Positions 21,417 through 33,130 of a stretch of DNA of 64,000 nt are shown here, piece by piece. The stretch is from Molanna angustata. Its lineage: Eukaryota > Arthropoda > Insecta > Trichoptera > Molannidae. The notes beneath the pieces are model-generated. The model did no database searches. It was given only the letters and a program-made list of their open reading frames with translations, and had not been told where the DNA came from. The stretch spans positions 28,309,388-28,373,387 of the forward strand of contig OY754969.1 of assembly GCA_963576475.1 (NCBI GenBank). The letters run 5' to 3'. Within the stretch, counting starts at the first letter, position 1. Each line of letters starts with the position of its first letter. The position numbers and the translations under genes were made by a program.

Positions 21417-22393
21417 TCCAACTGTCGATTCGTTCAAGAGAATGAAATTCTTTTGAAGGAAGAGGCAGTTTAAATCCAAGACGCGTGTATGAAGGAATTT
21501 TATGAAGGGTCCATATTTTTCACGATTTTTCCAACTTTGAAGTCAAAAAACACCAACTTAGAGGCTTCGCAGCATATATGTTCCATATACGGATTTACTC
21601 AGAATTTGGAGTAGAACATTTCGTGTGTCTGTGTGTGTGTGTGTCCTATTACTTTTGATCTCCGCTCAATTTACAAAGTCGAAATTTTTTAGAAAATATA
21701 AACAGTAAGAGGCCTACAAAACTTTTATACCTACTCAGAATTTTGAATTTTTGTTTCAGACAGGGATTATCAACTTTTGAATTTTTACTTTATTTTTCCA
21801 TATATCTCAGAAACCATAAAAGCTAGAACGCTGAAAATTTGTATGAATACAAATACAAAATCTCAAATTTAATTTTTTAAAAAAATTTCAGAGTTTCTCA
21901 AACATTTTTTATTAAGAAAAATATTTTTTTATGACAAATTTATGTGTTTAACTGCCTATATTTCCAAAGATTTAAAAATATCGAAAAAAGCCGAAACACC
22001 CCAACTAGATAATTATTTTTCTATAAAAAATATTGTAGTAGTACCTACATCTCAATTTTTTTAACAGTTTTTATAAAAATTGAATTTAGTGACGACATCG
22101 CTTCATACAATTTGTATGGCAGTCGCCTATACACAATATCTAAGAAGACTTAATATTTTGATACTTAATCTCCATACCACCATGCTGTTTTCATATTCTG
22201 TGTAGGAAAAAAGGACTGACCTCCATACTATCCTATCTTGACATACATACCTACCTACATGTGTTGTATACAAAACAAAATATCTTAAAATATTCAATAA
22301 TTTGGATTTACTGGTTTATAGTTTGGTACTTATTCTTCAACTATACATACTATCGCTATCGACAGTTGGATCTCATGTGTTACATGCAACTAG
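21417..22393 (+). mobile_element. Non-autonomous Helitron, copy 1 (complete)
   Basis: Starts with TCCAACTGTCGATTCGTTC and ends CATGTGTTACATGCAACTAG. It lies between A (21416) and T (22394), with no target duplication. TC at 5', CTAG at 3' and insertion between A and T are Helitron hallmarks. A 5-bp hairpin (CATGT-gtt-ACATG) lies 3 bp before the CTAG; this is shorter than usual. The 5' terminal TCCAACTGTCGAT recurs inverted (ATCGACAGTTGGA) just before that hairpin, a subterminal inverted repeat. No Rep/helicase frame, so non-autonomous at 977 bp. Four relatives: 31537-32185, 47123-48062, 49242-50237 and 58960-59370. Confidence 0.85.
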
Positions 22394-22439
22394 TAATAGC
22401 CAAAAGGCGGACTTATAGGTACTACTAATAAATACTAAT

Positions 22440-22900
22440 AAATTAACGTCTTCCAGTCAACCTAATTAAAATAAATGTATATAAAAAAAAACTAAAAAAA
22501 AACTTAAGTAAATGTAAAAACAACACAAAATATGAAAAAAAAAATATATACATAGAGGGGGTGGGAAGGCAAAAGAAAGGGGCTGAGATAGTGGTAGGAA
22601 GGAAAATGGAGTATGGGTAAGAAGGAGAAAAGAAGAAAAACAAAAGGGAAGAGAGATCAGAGCTTCAACCGCCGTTTAAAGGAGAAAAATGATGGTAAGT
22701 TGCGAATATCAACGGGAAGTTGAATCCAGATACTGGCACTCTGGACAGTGAAAGAATTAGATTAGAAGTCCGATCCGTGGGAGGGAATCACATGAAGACC
22801 GTTATTACTCGATCTCAGAGGAAGACCATGCTCCGTTGAAAAATGGAACCTGTATTTATTTTTTTGCTTATAAATATCTACAATGAAAATCCTTAGTAGA
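22440..22900 (-). pseudogene. LINE ORF2 C-terminus with 3' UTR (Jockey/CR1-like)
   Basis: Minus-strand translation of about 22660-22830 gives SNNGLHVIPSHGSDF, a stop, SNSFTVQSASIWIQLPVDIR and SFFSFKRRLKL. This is the 'F-V-S--WN-LP--IR---S---FK--L' terminus of Jockey/CR1-type non-LTR retrotransposons. The A-rich sequence towards 22440 would be its 3' UTR and tail. One in-frame stop; RT core absent. Confidence 0.65.
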
Positions 22901-24100
22901 CGGGTAAGCTAAATGTATCTTCAAATGATAATTGTTCTGTTTTGGGAAAATACATTACTAGTCGTAATAATTTCGGAGATTCATCTTGTTAAAGTCAGTT
23001 CGTGTAGCCGTGATTTAAAGTCAGATAAAGTGACTGCTCCTTTCCTCCAGTGAGGGCATATCTTGGTACTGGTACACAGTCATCTCTCAAGTTGCCATGG
23101 TTGTGGTATTGTTCTCTCTGTCTTTCTCTATATCTCTCATCCTCTTCTCTGTGTGACAACCAGACCATCATCTGGTTAGACTGGTCAGGTATTTATGGCT
23201 TCCTTTAACAAGAATCCAAATGATTCATTTCGTTTAAAACACTCGGCGAGATATACCGGCCTCTACGGGTCGGATAAGTTGTTTTTTTTTCGTTAATTTG
23301 TAATTTATTCGGCCGGTTATTGTCGGTTGTCTCAAATATGTCTTGATAATCTCGGCAATATTTATCGATAAACTGATTATGGTCTGAATTGAAAGAAAAA
23401 AAAATAAAACAAAATATGTGGTTATCATCATATTCTTTGACTTTTTTTAATAATCTATAATAATCTCAGATCACAAATTATTTTTAAGTATATTTTCATT
23501 CCTTGGGGGTATTTTTAGAATGCTCAGTGTTCGTTTCAATATTTTAGATTTTTTTCCGAGAATAAACTATTACAAAGAACAAATTACTGTCTTAAATTAG
23601 GTCATACCTTATGCATTTCTTTTATTTTGTATTTTCTAAACCTGCTTTATTTTTTGGAACTGCATTTTATACCATCCGCCTAACTCAGACAAGGACGAGA
23701 ACATTGCACAACGATGAAAAGCCCATTGACAAGGAAGAAGTATACCATCCGCTAGTCGATTCCACAAATAATGCTTTTGTTTATTTTTCAAAATAATGCT
23801 GTTCATTGTTCGTACATAATATGTAGTTGTGTCGTTGGCATAATTGGTCACAACGCTGTCATGATGAGGAGAATCGGCGGAGGAAATCCGTTACAATTAT
23901 ATTATGATGATATACCATCATGACATGTATCCATGCGGTATGATGATGCCAAGCTGGATCTCTGTTGTCTCTTGATACTTGTATTTAGAGATGTGCTGCT
24001 GTGTGGGCAGCTGAGAATGATTTCAACTCGGAGCCAACACACTCAACAAATTTTTTTCGTGTTTTCTTATACTTATTGAAAGTTACTGGAGCCTGTTGTG
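22901..24100. other. No gene recognised
   Basis: Mixed AT-rich DNA with small frames at 23234-23431 and 23611-23851. No motif recognised. Confidence 0.4.
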
Positions 24101-24104
24101 CAGA

Positions 24105-24290
24105 GTTTGCTACCTATTGTGATGTAGATTTGCAGCTGTCTTTTGATCTTTTGAGGAGTCTTCCAGACACCCTTCTTCCCTCCGGTTATCCTTATGTGGT
24201 AAGGTGTGGGAGTCCATTATTTCAACATGGTGTCTCCAATGTCTTCTTCTTTGTTTTCTGTTCGCTCTTGAAAAATATGAATAACAACTC
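24105..24290 (-). pseudogene. Decayed RTE-like LINE 3' fragment (lineage D-like)
   Basis: The minus strand reads RRHWRHHVEIMDSHTLPHK then, after a frameshift, GKKGVWKTPQKIKRQL and YITIGSKLCTTGS. The RRHWGxHVE-M-S--LP-K start matches the lineage at 570-745. Heavily mutated. Confidence 0.5.
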
Positions 24291-24985
24291 CATTCATTGA
24301 CTTTTCACCAATTATAAAACCAACTAAGATTTTTCACTAATGTGAAACAACATTAAGGGGGTGACAGCTGCCAGTATTTTTCAATTTGATATTTCATCAT
24401 TATTACTAATCAAGGCGTTTTGAAAAAAAACGAAAAATATTCCTTAACTTTTTAATAATGTTCTGTAAAAATTCTTGTATAAAATAATGGTATACTCCGA
24501 TTTTACACGTTTATCTTATATTTTTGATAAACTATAAGGCATAGAGCAATATTTTTTTTTAATTAAAAAAGACCAAAATATCTGGAAAAATATGTCTCGA
24601 CATTTGCTTCTAATGTTCCAGGTTCGATAAATAAACCTAAAAAATCATTTATTTCCAGCGCCATTTTGAAACAAAAGTTTTTCAGAATTCTTAACTAAAC
24701 ATGTAGCATTAATACAAATTCATGACATATTTTCAAATCAATTTAATTTAAAAGAAATGTGAATTGCTCCACTCCAATCTAAGGATAAATGTCAAAAAAA
24801 ATGTTTGTTTATTTTTTTACAAGAATATATACAGAACACGATTAAAAAACTAGGAATATTTTTCTTTGTAAATATCCATAATTATCGAAGTTATTTTTTT
24901 TTCAAAATGATTAGTTTTGTAGAGTACCTAATGATGCAATATTAAACTGAAAACATAGGTACGTTGGCAGTATAAAAAGCTACAA
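24291..24985. other. No gene seen
   Basis: AT-rich, no recognised features. Confidence 0.45.
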
Positions 24986-25175
24986 TTGTCGGACTTCGTG
25001 GCGCAGGTGGTTAGGTTGGTTAGATTCCTGGTGGAGACTCAGTTAAAAATTGTGTTTTCAGTCTGGATCTGTGAGACGGTTAATGTATCTTCAGAATGTG
25101 GCAACTTGGTATTGGGTGCGTGTTAAATTCATATTTAACATAGTATCTGTTAGTTGCTCGAGAAGCAATATAAAA
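24986..25175 (+). mobile_element. tRNA-derived SINE, family 3, head internally deleted
   Basis: Starts ttgtcggacttcgtggcgca (tRNA-like box A region). The box B part is largely deleted compared with 35127-35352. The body continues tcagtctggatctgtgagac ... cttcagaatgtggcaacttg ... ttgctcgagaagcaata and an A-rich end. Same family as 35127-35352, 45470-45608 and 46660-46790. Confidence 0.75.
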
Positions 25176-25179
25176 AAAC

Positions 25180-26270
25180 TAAAAATATGGCTTTGATTTA
25201 TATAAAATTGAGACTTGGTATGAAAGTAGATGAGCGCTGAATAAAACATATAATTCTTTCAGTGTAATAAAACATTATATTAAGTTGATCGCTCTTTTTA
25301 AACTTTCAGCGTCCATAGACTGATCCTGAATCGTTAAACGGCGCTATGAAAATTCTATTTAAATATTATTCTGAAAGTATATAAAAATTCAAATAACATT
25401 GAAAATAGTCAAAAGTATTTGTTATATTTTCTATTTTGTAAGTATATGACTTTCTGGCTCCACCCATTGAAAAATGACGTTTTCATTACGATAACAGCCT
25501 ATAAAAAGATCTTCCATGATACAGACCTTTTCCTAGTATGACGGAAATTGATTCATTATCATACTGTACATATACGGCATTTTGATTAAAAAATAATTTA
25601 AATTCGCTTGCAATCAAAACGACATCTAAATAAATATACTTGTAGGTTTAAAATGGTAGTTTTGATCGCGATAATCTTTTCGCGATATTATATTTTGTCG
25701 CAATTTCCTGTACGAATTTAATCAAAATAATAAACGATTGAAATGTCAGCGTAAAATCAAGATGTTATCATAATATTACATCCTTTGATTGTTTGTTGAC
25801 CTATCAACACTGATTTCAATGTTACATCAAATAATAATAATGAATGATAGTTAGGTACTTTTGTTTCGAAATATTTGATATTTTGTAGTTTTGACACGTT
25901 ATTTAATTCATTTTTATAATAATGTAACTACATATGTTAGCAAATATGACCGAACGGAGACATTTTAAACGACATGTTTTCAGAAATGGATTTTATCTAA
26001 TATTTTTTTATATAACGACATTATCTATGTCTCATTCAGCTAATATTTTTATTTAAAAAAAACAGCATTCTCGTTAAAATAATATGGTTATTAAATCAAT
26101 ATTATTTGCCTGGCAGTATATTTGTTAAATGATTTTTGAATTGAAAGTTGACATTGCATCTGTTATTTACCAAATAAATTGGTATAAAAAAGATTATTAA
26201 GTCTATATTAGATTTATTATGGTGTATATTTACTTATTAATCTAAAAAAATATGTTTTTGATCGACTAAG
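25180..26270. other. No gene seen
   Basis: About 1.1 kb of AT-rich DNA without recognised coding or repeat content. Confidence 0.45.
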
Positions 26271-26274
26271 CTTT

Positions 26275-26765
26275 ACCATTTATCATCTCAATAGAGACAA
26301 AGTTGGAATATTATATGAGAACCAGGAACTTAAGGCACCACAAGGGGTTACGACCTGTCATCGGCTGGTTTACGTGATCACTTTATGCGCTTGCACAACG
26401 TTCACCATTTGTGCATCCTTATTGAGTTCCCTTATCAATGCAATTTTTAAAGTTCTATGTATTTAAATAATGAGAAACAGATCGTTTGAATATAATCTGA
26501 AAATACCATCGCCATAATGAAGTAACGAAGAAACCTTTTTGTAACGCCATCTATTGAGAATTTTGTTTTTGTAAACAATGAAAGCAACAGTCCTTATTCA
26601 TGAGGTGATAATGCTCTCGCACAGATGTCTTGTGAGTTCCTGGTTCCTCTATAATATAACTTCATCTAACTTCATCTCTATTGAGATGTTAAAAATTTGT
26701 CAAAAAATTAAGTTGACTCCCGACGGGGAAAAAATCCATTGCTTGCGTATAGGTATGCAAATTTA
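26275..26765. repeat. ~515-bp modular repeat, copy 2 (inverted/direct composite)
   Basis: From 26275 to about 26632 the modules run in reverse orientation (ctcaatagagacaaagttgg ... gacctgtcatcggctggttt ... aatgaaagcaacagtcctta). At 'cacagatgtct' orientation switches and the terminal module plus 'gactcccgacggggaaaa' follow on the plus strand. The terminal module therefore flanks this copy as a ~50-bp inverted repeat, whereas in copy 1 it is directly repeated. Confidence 0.7.
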
Positions 26766-27000
26766 AATCCTTGTATACCCGGGTATACGGATATACGCAA
26801 AATGCACAGTTAATTACCTTCTAATGTATGAAACACGAAAAAATATTGTATATCACCTAATATGTGATATACAACATATTTTCGTGAAGAAAAGATAAAA
26901 TTTAGAGTTTTTTTTTGTAAATAGCAAGAATAGTAATGGAAATATTATAAGAAAAAACTATGCCGATAGATTTTCATATTCTCTTTCGATTGAAGTAAAT
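26766..27000 (+). repeat. Dispersed repeat shared with 59400-59640
   Basis: Begins cttgtatacccgggtatacg and runs to attctctttcgattgaagt. The reverse complement of 59400-59640 matches it at diagnostic words (gtgatatacaa, agaatatgaaaat, tatacaagg). Moderately diverged. It directly follows a modular repeat here and a truncated Helitron at the other locus. Confidence 0.65.
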
Positions 27001-28082
<1,082 letters not shown>

Positions 28083-28089
28083 CTAACTG

Positions 28090-28590
28090 ATTTAGGTATA
28101 TATAACTAACTAAACTGATGACGTGGATATGAAACTATAAATAATAAGTGGAGTGTATTTTTGCAGGGGTGATTTATTCTATCCTAATATGGTAATATGT
28201 TGCAACCACTGCAAGGCAGAAGGAAAACATATTGATGGAACACACTCTCTTACTTGATTTTTCCTATATTGTCCTGATGTCTTCTCTTTTGTCCCGATGG
28301 CCACAACTTGTCACTTTTAAATACATATAATGAGTGTAATAGAGCGGTAAAAATGACGGAAGAGATGCGGATTCGAATATGACTTGTCAGGTTTTGAAGG
28401 ATACTGGCATGTGGGTGTGGGGCGGGCAGTGATTGCAACAATAACTGTCATTTTCACATATAAAAAATACAACAATTCTTGATGCTTAATTTTGGCGTTA
28501 ACATGAACAAAAATATAACAAACAATCTCACACATATAATATGTACTTCCTAAGTTGGATTAAATTGCAAAAACTGCGTTAGAGTTTTAT
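28090..28590. other. No gene recognised
   Basis: Small minus-strand frames at 28250-28535 show no family signature. Confidence 0.4.
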
Positions 28591-28629
28591 TGCAAATGCT
28601 AGAGGTTCGTTTTGGATTTGAAATATATA

Positions 28630-28850
28630 TACACTGTCATGTTCTCCTTATTTTCTATCCCTCGTCTCCCTACTACTGGATGAAGTCCTCTTCCTTACAC
28701 TTCCACTCGACTTTGTTCTGTCCGCCCTTCCTCCGCATCCAGATTTTACCAGCCACTTGGACAATGTCGTCAGACCATCTTTTAAGAGGCCTTCCAACAC
28801 TCCTACTATTTGTCCAAGGTCTACGCTTTAGCATTCCTACTGCCATGTTA
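28630..28850 (-). pseudogene. RTE-like LINE 3' fragment, lineage C
   Basis: The minus strand reads RPWTNSRSVGRPLKRWSDDI, then VAGKIWMRRKGGQNKVEWKC, then EEDFIQ and stops. This is the 'GRP--RW-DDI---AG--WM---R--W---EAY-QQW' C-terminus of a common RTE-like lineage. Related copies: 43700-43960 (+) and 54320-54610 (-). Broken near the end; RT core missing. Confidence 0.75.
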
Positions 28851-28852
28851 TA

Positions 28853-28995
28853 GTTATTTATTTATTTTACTTCACTTCAGTAATGTGTACAATGACGGGT
28901 TTATTGCCATAAGGCAATGTCTTCCAAATAAGCAAAGCAACGAGAATATTAATGACGACATATTTTTTACAGTGTCAACCGTTGAATGGCAATGA
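28853..28995 (-). mobile_element. LINE or SINE tail fragment
   Basis: tttatttattttacttc ... gacgggtttattgccataag resembles 60905-60985 (ttatttattttacttgtaca ... ggcgggtttattgccataat). The same 'ttgccat--ggcaat' core appears near the 3' end of SINE family 2. Confidence 0.45.
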
Positions 28996-29984
28996 ACCTT
29001 TTGCGCTTAACTATATATTATGAAAGAAACTGCTTCAGTGTTATCTGGAACCTTCGATTTACTTATTTTATCTTATTGCATAAAATATTTTTTGTCACGT
29101 CACGTCACTTCATATAAAATAGGGACACCTACATTTGTAAAACAAATTAATTATACCTTCTAATTAGACACTTACTCAATTACATTTTATGGAACATAAT
29201 ATGTCCACAATTGGAATGTTTGGCAAAAATCTATGTTTTAATTGTGTCACAATTAAGGGAAATGTTCACTTTGATTATATCACGATTATTTGAAACCTTC
29301 TTCTATTGACTATTTTGGCTGTTTACAAATTACTCAAAAGATTTTTTGAATACTATATTTACAATATGTAACATGCTAAGACGTCATTTAAAGCGGAGGT
29401 ACCTACATCTATGAACACGTTTTCATTGTATGAGTTATAAAAATAAATCTTGGTTACCTACTAAATGAAACACCTACAGATTCTGTTAATAATTTCTCGT
29501 AATCACCATTAGTCGAAGCTTGTTTAGGTTCAATATTAACATATCCACCCACGATATGATAAACACGGGCACGAAATGGAAAAACTACATGTGGCATCAT
29601 TCTGTCAACTATATTTTATGTGAACACCTACCAAAATGTATTGAGAATTAGCCTCGTCAACTTTGTCATATTATTTCCTCATCAACACATGTATCACGCC
29701 ACTTATTGTGTAAAGACACGGACACACGAAATACCTCAGGGTTTTGAGTCAGTTCTCCATAACCTATGAGGATATATATTTTTTCTTTATTTTAAAAGTT
29801 TTGTTTTATTTCACGAGCTTGGCAGGTACTTTGATCACTGCATTTTCCTATTGTGACATATTTTTCACTTTTATAAAAACACTGAATACGTCTTTTCATA
29901 CTTATCTGGATAGAAAGAAGTAAATATTAACTTTTCTTAGTATTTCATAAAGTTTTCATTTTCAAATGTTGAGGTACTCGGGAG
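28996..29984. other. No gene seen
   Basis: AT-rich, no recognised features. Confidence 0.45.
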
Positions 29985-30245
29985 AGCAAATGTCGAGCGC
30001 GAGCTGGGTGACACAATAAAGAGACGAAAAATATCATATTTGGGGTCACATTTTGCGAGGTGAAAATTACAGGCTGCTAAATGATTATGAAGGGCAAAAT
30101 AGAGGGACGCCTCAGAATAGGAAGACGTCAGATGTCATGGCTCCGCAACATTCGTGAGTGGACCAGCATCACAGACGTCGGCGAATAGAGATGGCTTCTT
30201 AGCAGTGATCGCCAACGTCGGGGGGACCTGATATAGCAAGTGAAT
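29985..30245 (+). pseudogene. RTE-like LINE 3' fragment, lineage B
   Basis: The plus strand reads NVERELGDTIKRRKISYLG, then, after a frame change, MKGKIEGRLRIGRRQMSWLR followed by NIREWTSITDVGE, a stop, and RWLLSSDRQRRGDLI with a final stop. Classic C-terminus of a non-LTR reverse transcriptase; one in-frame stop and a frameshift. Only ~85 codons remain. Confidence 0.8.
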
Positions 30246-30998
30246 TTTAAACTATATTTTTGAAGAAATTGTTTAGAAGAAAACCAAACGTAGGTTTATG
30301 CGATTTTTAACAATTATTTAGAAATCAACATTTATTTTGAAGGTGGAATTTCACATGTACGGCTAAACTGTAGATTTTTCCTTTCAACTATGATCGTCTG
30401 CATGTTGAATGATTTCGTATGTTTTATAGTTTTATATCAAAATATTGCGTAGATGTAGGAGAGTTCCTTCACCCGATCGTTCCTTTATACAATACAAAGA
30501 TTCTTTTTTGTTATATTTAAAACGAAATTCTGGTTGGCCTTTTGAGACTCTTTCATCTTTTCCGTGATCGAATCGTTTTCCTAGTGGTTGCCTGGAGTGA
30601 CACAATAATTGAATGGTCCAATGTTTCTTTGATAACTTGAAATAGATCAAGGAAAACTTTCTTGGTTATTTTTAGCTCGCACCAAGCCGACGTTGTTTGA
30701 AGAATTTGCAGAAAAAAGTTGTGTCTGAGAATGGGCGATAACAAAATATATGCACATAATATTATGTTGGCATAATGAGAAGGCAAGGTCACTCTGTTAT
30801 TTCCTATTATCGCTCGGTTTGTGTTCGCCGGAAGCTGCTATCAAATCTTTGACTACTAATTGTACATTAATACGAATTGACTTTTTGAACATTTAAATTG
30901 TTCAATAAAACTCACTCGTTTTAGACTAACAGTTGTGATTTCACGGACATGTTTAATTTTTCATATTAATACAAAATACTTTGTTGTGTTAAAAGTAA
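30246..30998. other. No gene recognised
   Basis: Minus-strand frames at 30432-30792 show no family motif. Confidence 0.4.
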
Positions 30999-30999
30999 A

Positions 31000-31140
31000 A
31001 GGAGAAATTTATTTATATTTATTTCTCACGCAAATATTGCTTCTCTGGGCTGGAAACACTGGTTAGTTGGAAGGCATTGACATAATACGACAATAAACTC
31101 GTCACTTGCGCAGGGTGCAAGGAAGTCTTCATTATTATTT
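31000..31140 (+). mobile_element. SINE family 2, 5'-truncated
   Basis: Starts at ggagaaatttatttatattt and runs through ctcacgcaaatattgcttct, gctggaaacactggttagtt and cacttgcgcagggtgcaagg. It lacks the tRNA-like head seen at 54702-54780. Confidence 0.8.
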
Positions 31141-31782
31141 TTTTTATTAAAATTATAACGAGAAAACATGTGGGCTAAGCAGAGCGCAATTTTTTTTTGT
31201 TCGTTTGGTACCTACCTGTGCAAACCGATACCCTTTCCTCCGAAATTTATTTGCCGATATCTTATTTCTGAAATGTCGTTAGAGGGAAAAGCATAATAAT
31301 TATATACTGTCATAATTAAATACTTCCTTGCTCCCATTTTTTACAACTACCTAATATTGTCAACTCAGAAAAAGAAATAATTATTCATAAATTGTTAGGA
31401 ATCGAATTTTTTGTGCTTACACAGAAGTAAAACGATATTTTACTATGCTGCAGCGGTCGACTATAAAGCAGGCTAAATGAGATACGCAAGTTTTCTAGGA
31501 TATTCATAGAAATGAGATACACAATAAAGAATATAATCCAACTGTCGATTCGTTCATGAGAATTCAATTCTCTTAATGAATCGACAATATCCAACTGTCG
31601 ATTTGTTCAGGAGAACTTTGTTCTCTTAACATATCGACAATGTTTCAAGCCAGGATACGCGAGAATTGTATGCAGAGGTCTACTTTTTTCACGGCTTTTC
31701 CAACCTTGAAGTCAAAAAACACCAACTTAGAGGCTTCGCAGCATATATGTTCCATACACGGATTTACGGATTAAATATTTTT

Positions 31783-31975
31783 AGATGGGTCGATGGCAGA
31801 GCGGTTAGCACGCTGGGTTAGTAATCCAGTGGTCGCGAGTTCGAATCCTGCCTCGACCGATCTCGTTCACCTATAGCACAAGCATTTATACTTAGTTTAG
31901 GGAATGTAGGAAGATGTATGTGTACTTGTTTAACAAGGACATATTCATTTTTTATTTAAAAAAAAAAAAAAAAAA
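31783..31975 (+). mobile_element. tRNA-derived SINE, family 1 (complete, poly-A)
   Basis: The tRNA-like head begins gggtcgatggcagagcggtt, has an anticodon-loop-like ttagtaa and the box B word gttcgaatcctgcc, and closes with tcgaccga. The body follows (cacctatagcacaagcattt ... ggaatgtaggaagatgtat ... aacaaggacatattcatttt) and a ~17-base A tail. Presumably Pol III transcribed and LINE-mobilised. Copies: 33870-34015, 36670-36852, 42713-42900, 48850-49020. Confidence 0.92.
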
Positions 31976-32039
31976 TTATGGGTTTATAGTTTGGTACTTA
32001 TTCTTCAACTATACATACTATCGCTATCGACAGTTGAAT

Positions 32040-32152
32040 TGAACGAGGGTTGCCACATGGACGACCTGATTAAACTTACCGACAGGGCGATTTCCGCCGC
32101 CACACATTGGAGTGGCAAAATCTGAGTTCCGGACTCGATAAGTAAGTAAGTA
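32040..32152 (+). mobile_element. LINE 3' end with 11-bp target duplication
   Basis: A 113-bp insert ending in (AAGT)n (ataagtaagtaagta), bounded by GACAGTTGAAT at 32029-32039 and 32153-32163. Removing it and one duplicate restores the Helitron 3' region. Insertion with duplication and a short-repeat 3' tail is typical of a severely 5'-truncated non-LTR element. Family not identified. Confidence 0.85.
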
Positions 32153-32185
32153 GACAGTTGAATCTCATGTGTTACATGCAACTAG

Positions 32186-32748
32186 TATATACTTACTTTT
32201 CTTTTCTATTAGCATTTGAAAAAGACACGTTCTGTTTTCGACCAAAGCGTCTGTTTTTGACCAAAAATTAATATGATATAGAAAGTCGATTTATGTGAAA
32301 TATTATTAATAACTCACCAAAGATGATTATTTACGTATGTGTTCATATTTATTTACCTGCAAGTCAGTGTCTAGATATAATAAGTATCTTTTATTGCAAC
32401 AAATTTAATTTTTATTATTAATGTCATATTCGTTTTGATAAAGAAATGCATTATTACCCAGACAAGCGAATCCACTGAATTCTCTGTGTCATATCCATAT
32501 CAGTTTTTATCATTTTAGTAGGTACTCGTGAATTATCACGGTAAATCTCTGCTGGCTTAAGTATGTTTTTTATACATATCCCTTGTATTTCATTATATTT
32601 TTTATAAAAAATTGACTCTTCCTCCTCCTTGGCCTCATGACTGAGAATGGAGGCTACACTCGAATCACCAGCCGAATGGTCCGACTCCGTTTAGGACGAA
32701 AGTAGACATTTTATGTAAAAAAGGTACAGAATACTTTAATCCGGAACG
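32186..32748. other. No gene seen
   Basis: AT-rich. The stretch near 32620-32700 (cctcctccttggcctcatga) has the look of an antisense LINE tail but is too short to call. Confidence 0.35.
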
Positions 32749-32749
32749 T

Positions 32750-33050
32750 CCAGAACATTTACTAATTTTTCATCCATTTGGGTGTAATACCTATATAAAG
32801 TCAGTGTTTTCAATGCCGACTAAAACATTTACCAATTTGTCATCCATTTGGGTGTAATACCTATATAAAGTCAGTGTTTTCAATGCAACATTTACCAATT
32901 TGTCATCCATTTGGGTGTAATACTTATATAAAGACAGTGTATATAATGCAGATTAATGTAATTAATACTTTTTCCAGAACATGTACCAATTTGTCATCCA
33001 TTTGGGTGTAATACCTACATATATTATAAAGTCAGTGTTTTCAATGCAGA
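32750..33050. repeat. Irregular tandem repeat, 4 units
   Basis: The motif catttgggtgtaatacctat ... aaag(t/a)cagtgttttcaatgc recurs four times (cores near 32773, 32843, 32906 and 32997). Units are 63-91 bp because spacers between them differ. Confidence 0.88.
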
Positions 33051-33057
33051 TTAATTT

Positions 33058-33130
33058 AATATGGCAATTTCTTCCAGCTAACCGGTGTTTCCAGCCCAGA
33101 TTAGTAAAAATTTTGTGAGAAATTAATTAA
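33058..33130 (-). mobile_element. SINE family 2 fragment
   Basis: tatggcaatttcttccagct ... ggtgtttccagcccaga ... gtgagaaatta matches the minus-strand body of SINE family 2. Confidence 0.6.

Larger units (their letters stand above)
31537..32185 (+). mobile_element. Helitron, copy 2, internally deleted with nested insertions
   Basis: Shares both ends with copy 1: A|TCCAACTGTCGATTCGTTC at 31537 and catgcaaCTAG|T at 32185. A second 5' end lies at 31590, so the first ~53 bp are duplicated; each ends in a short palindrome (gaattcaattctcttaatga region). The ~700-bp interior is missing. SINE family 1 (31783-31975) sits at the deletion and a LINE tail (32040-32152) interrupts the 3' end. Confidence 0.8.

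Noticed and set aside
21417..22393. TIR (cut-and-paste) transposon based on TCCAACTGTCGAT / ATCGACAGTTGGA
   Set aside because: The right-hand inverted repeat is subterminal: all five copies extend beyond it to CTAG, and there is no target duplication, so Helitron fits better.
31790..31865. Genuine tRNA gene
   Set aside because: The tRNA-like head is followed by a repeated body and poly-A tail and occurs at least five times with mutations; it is a SINE head.
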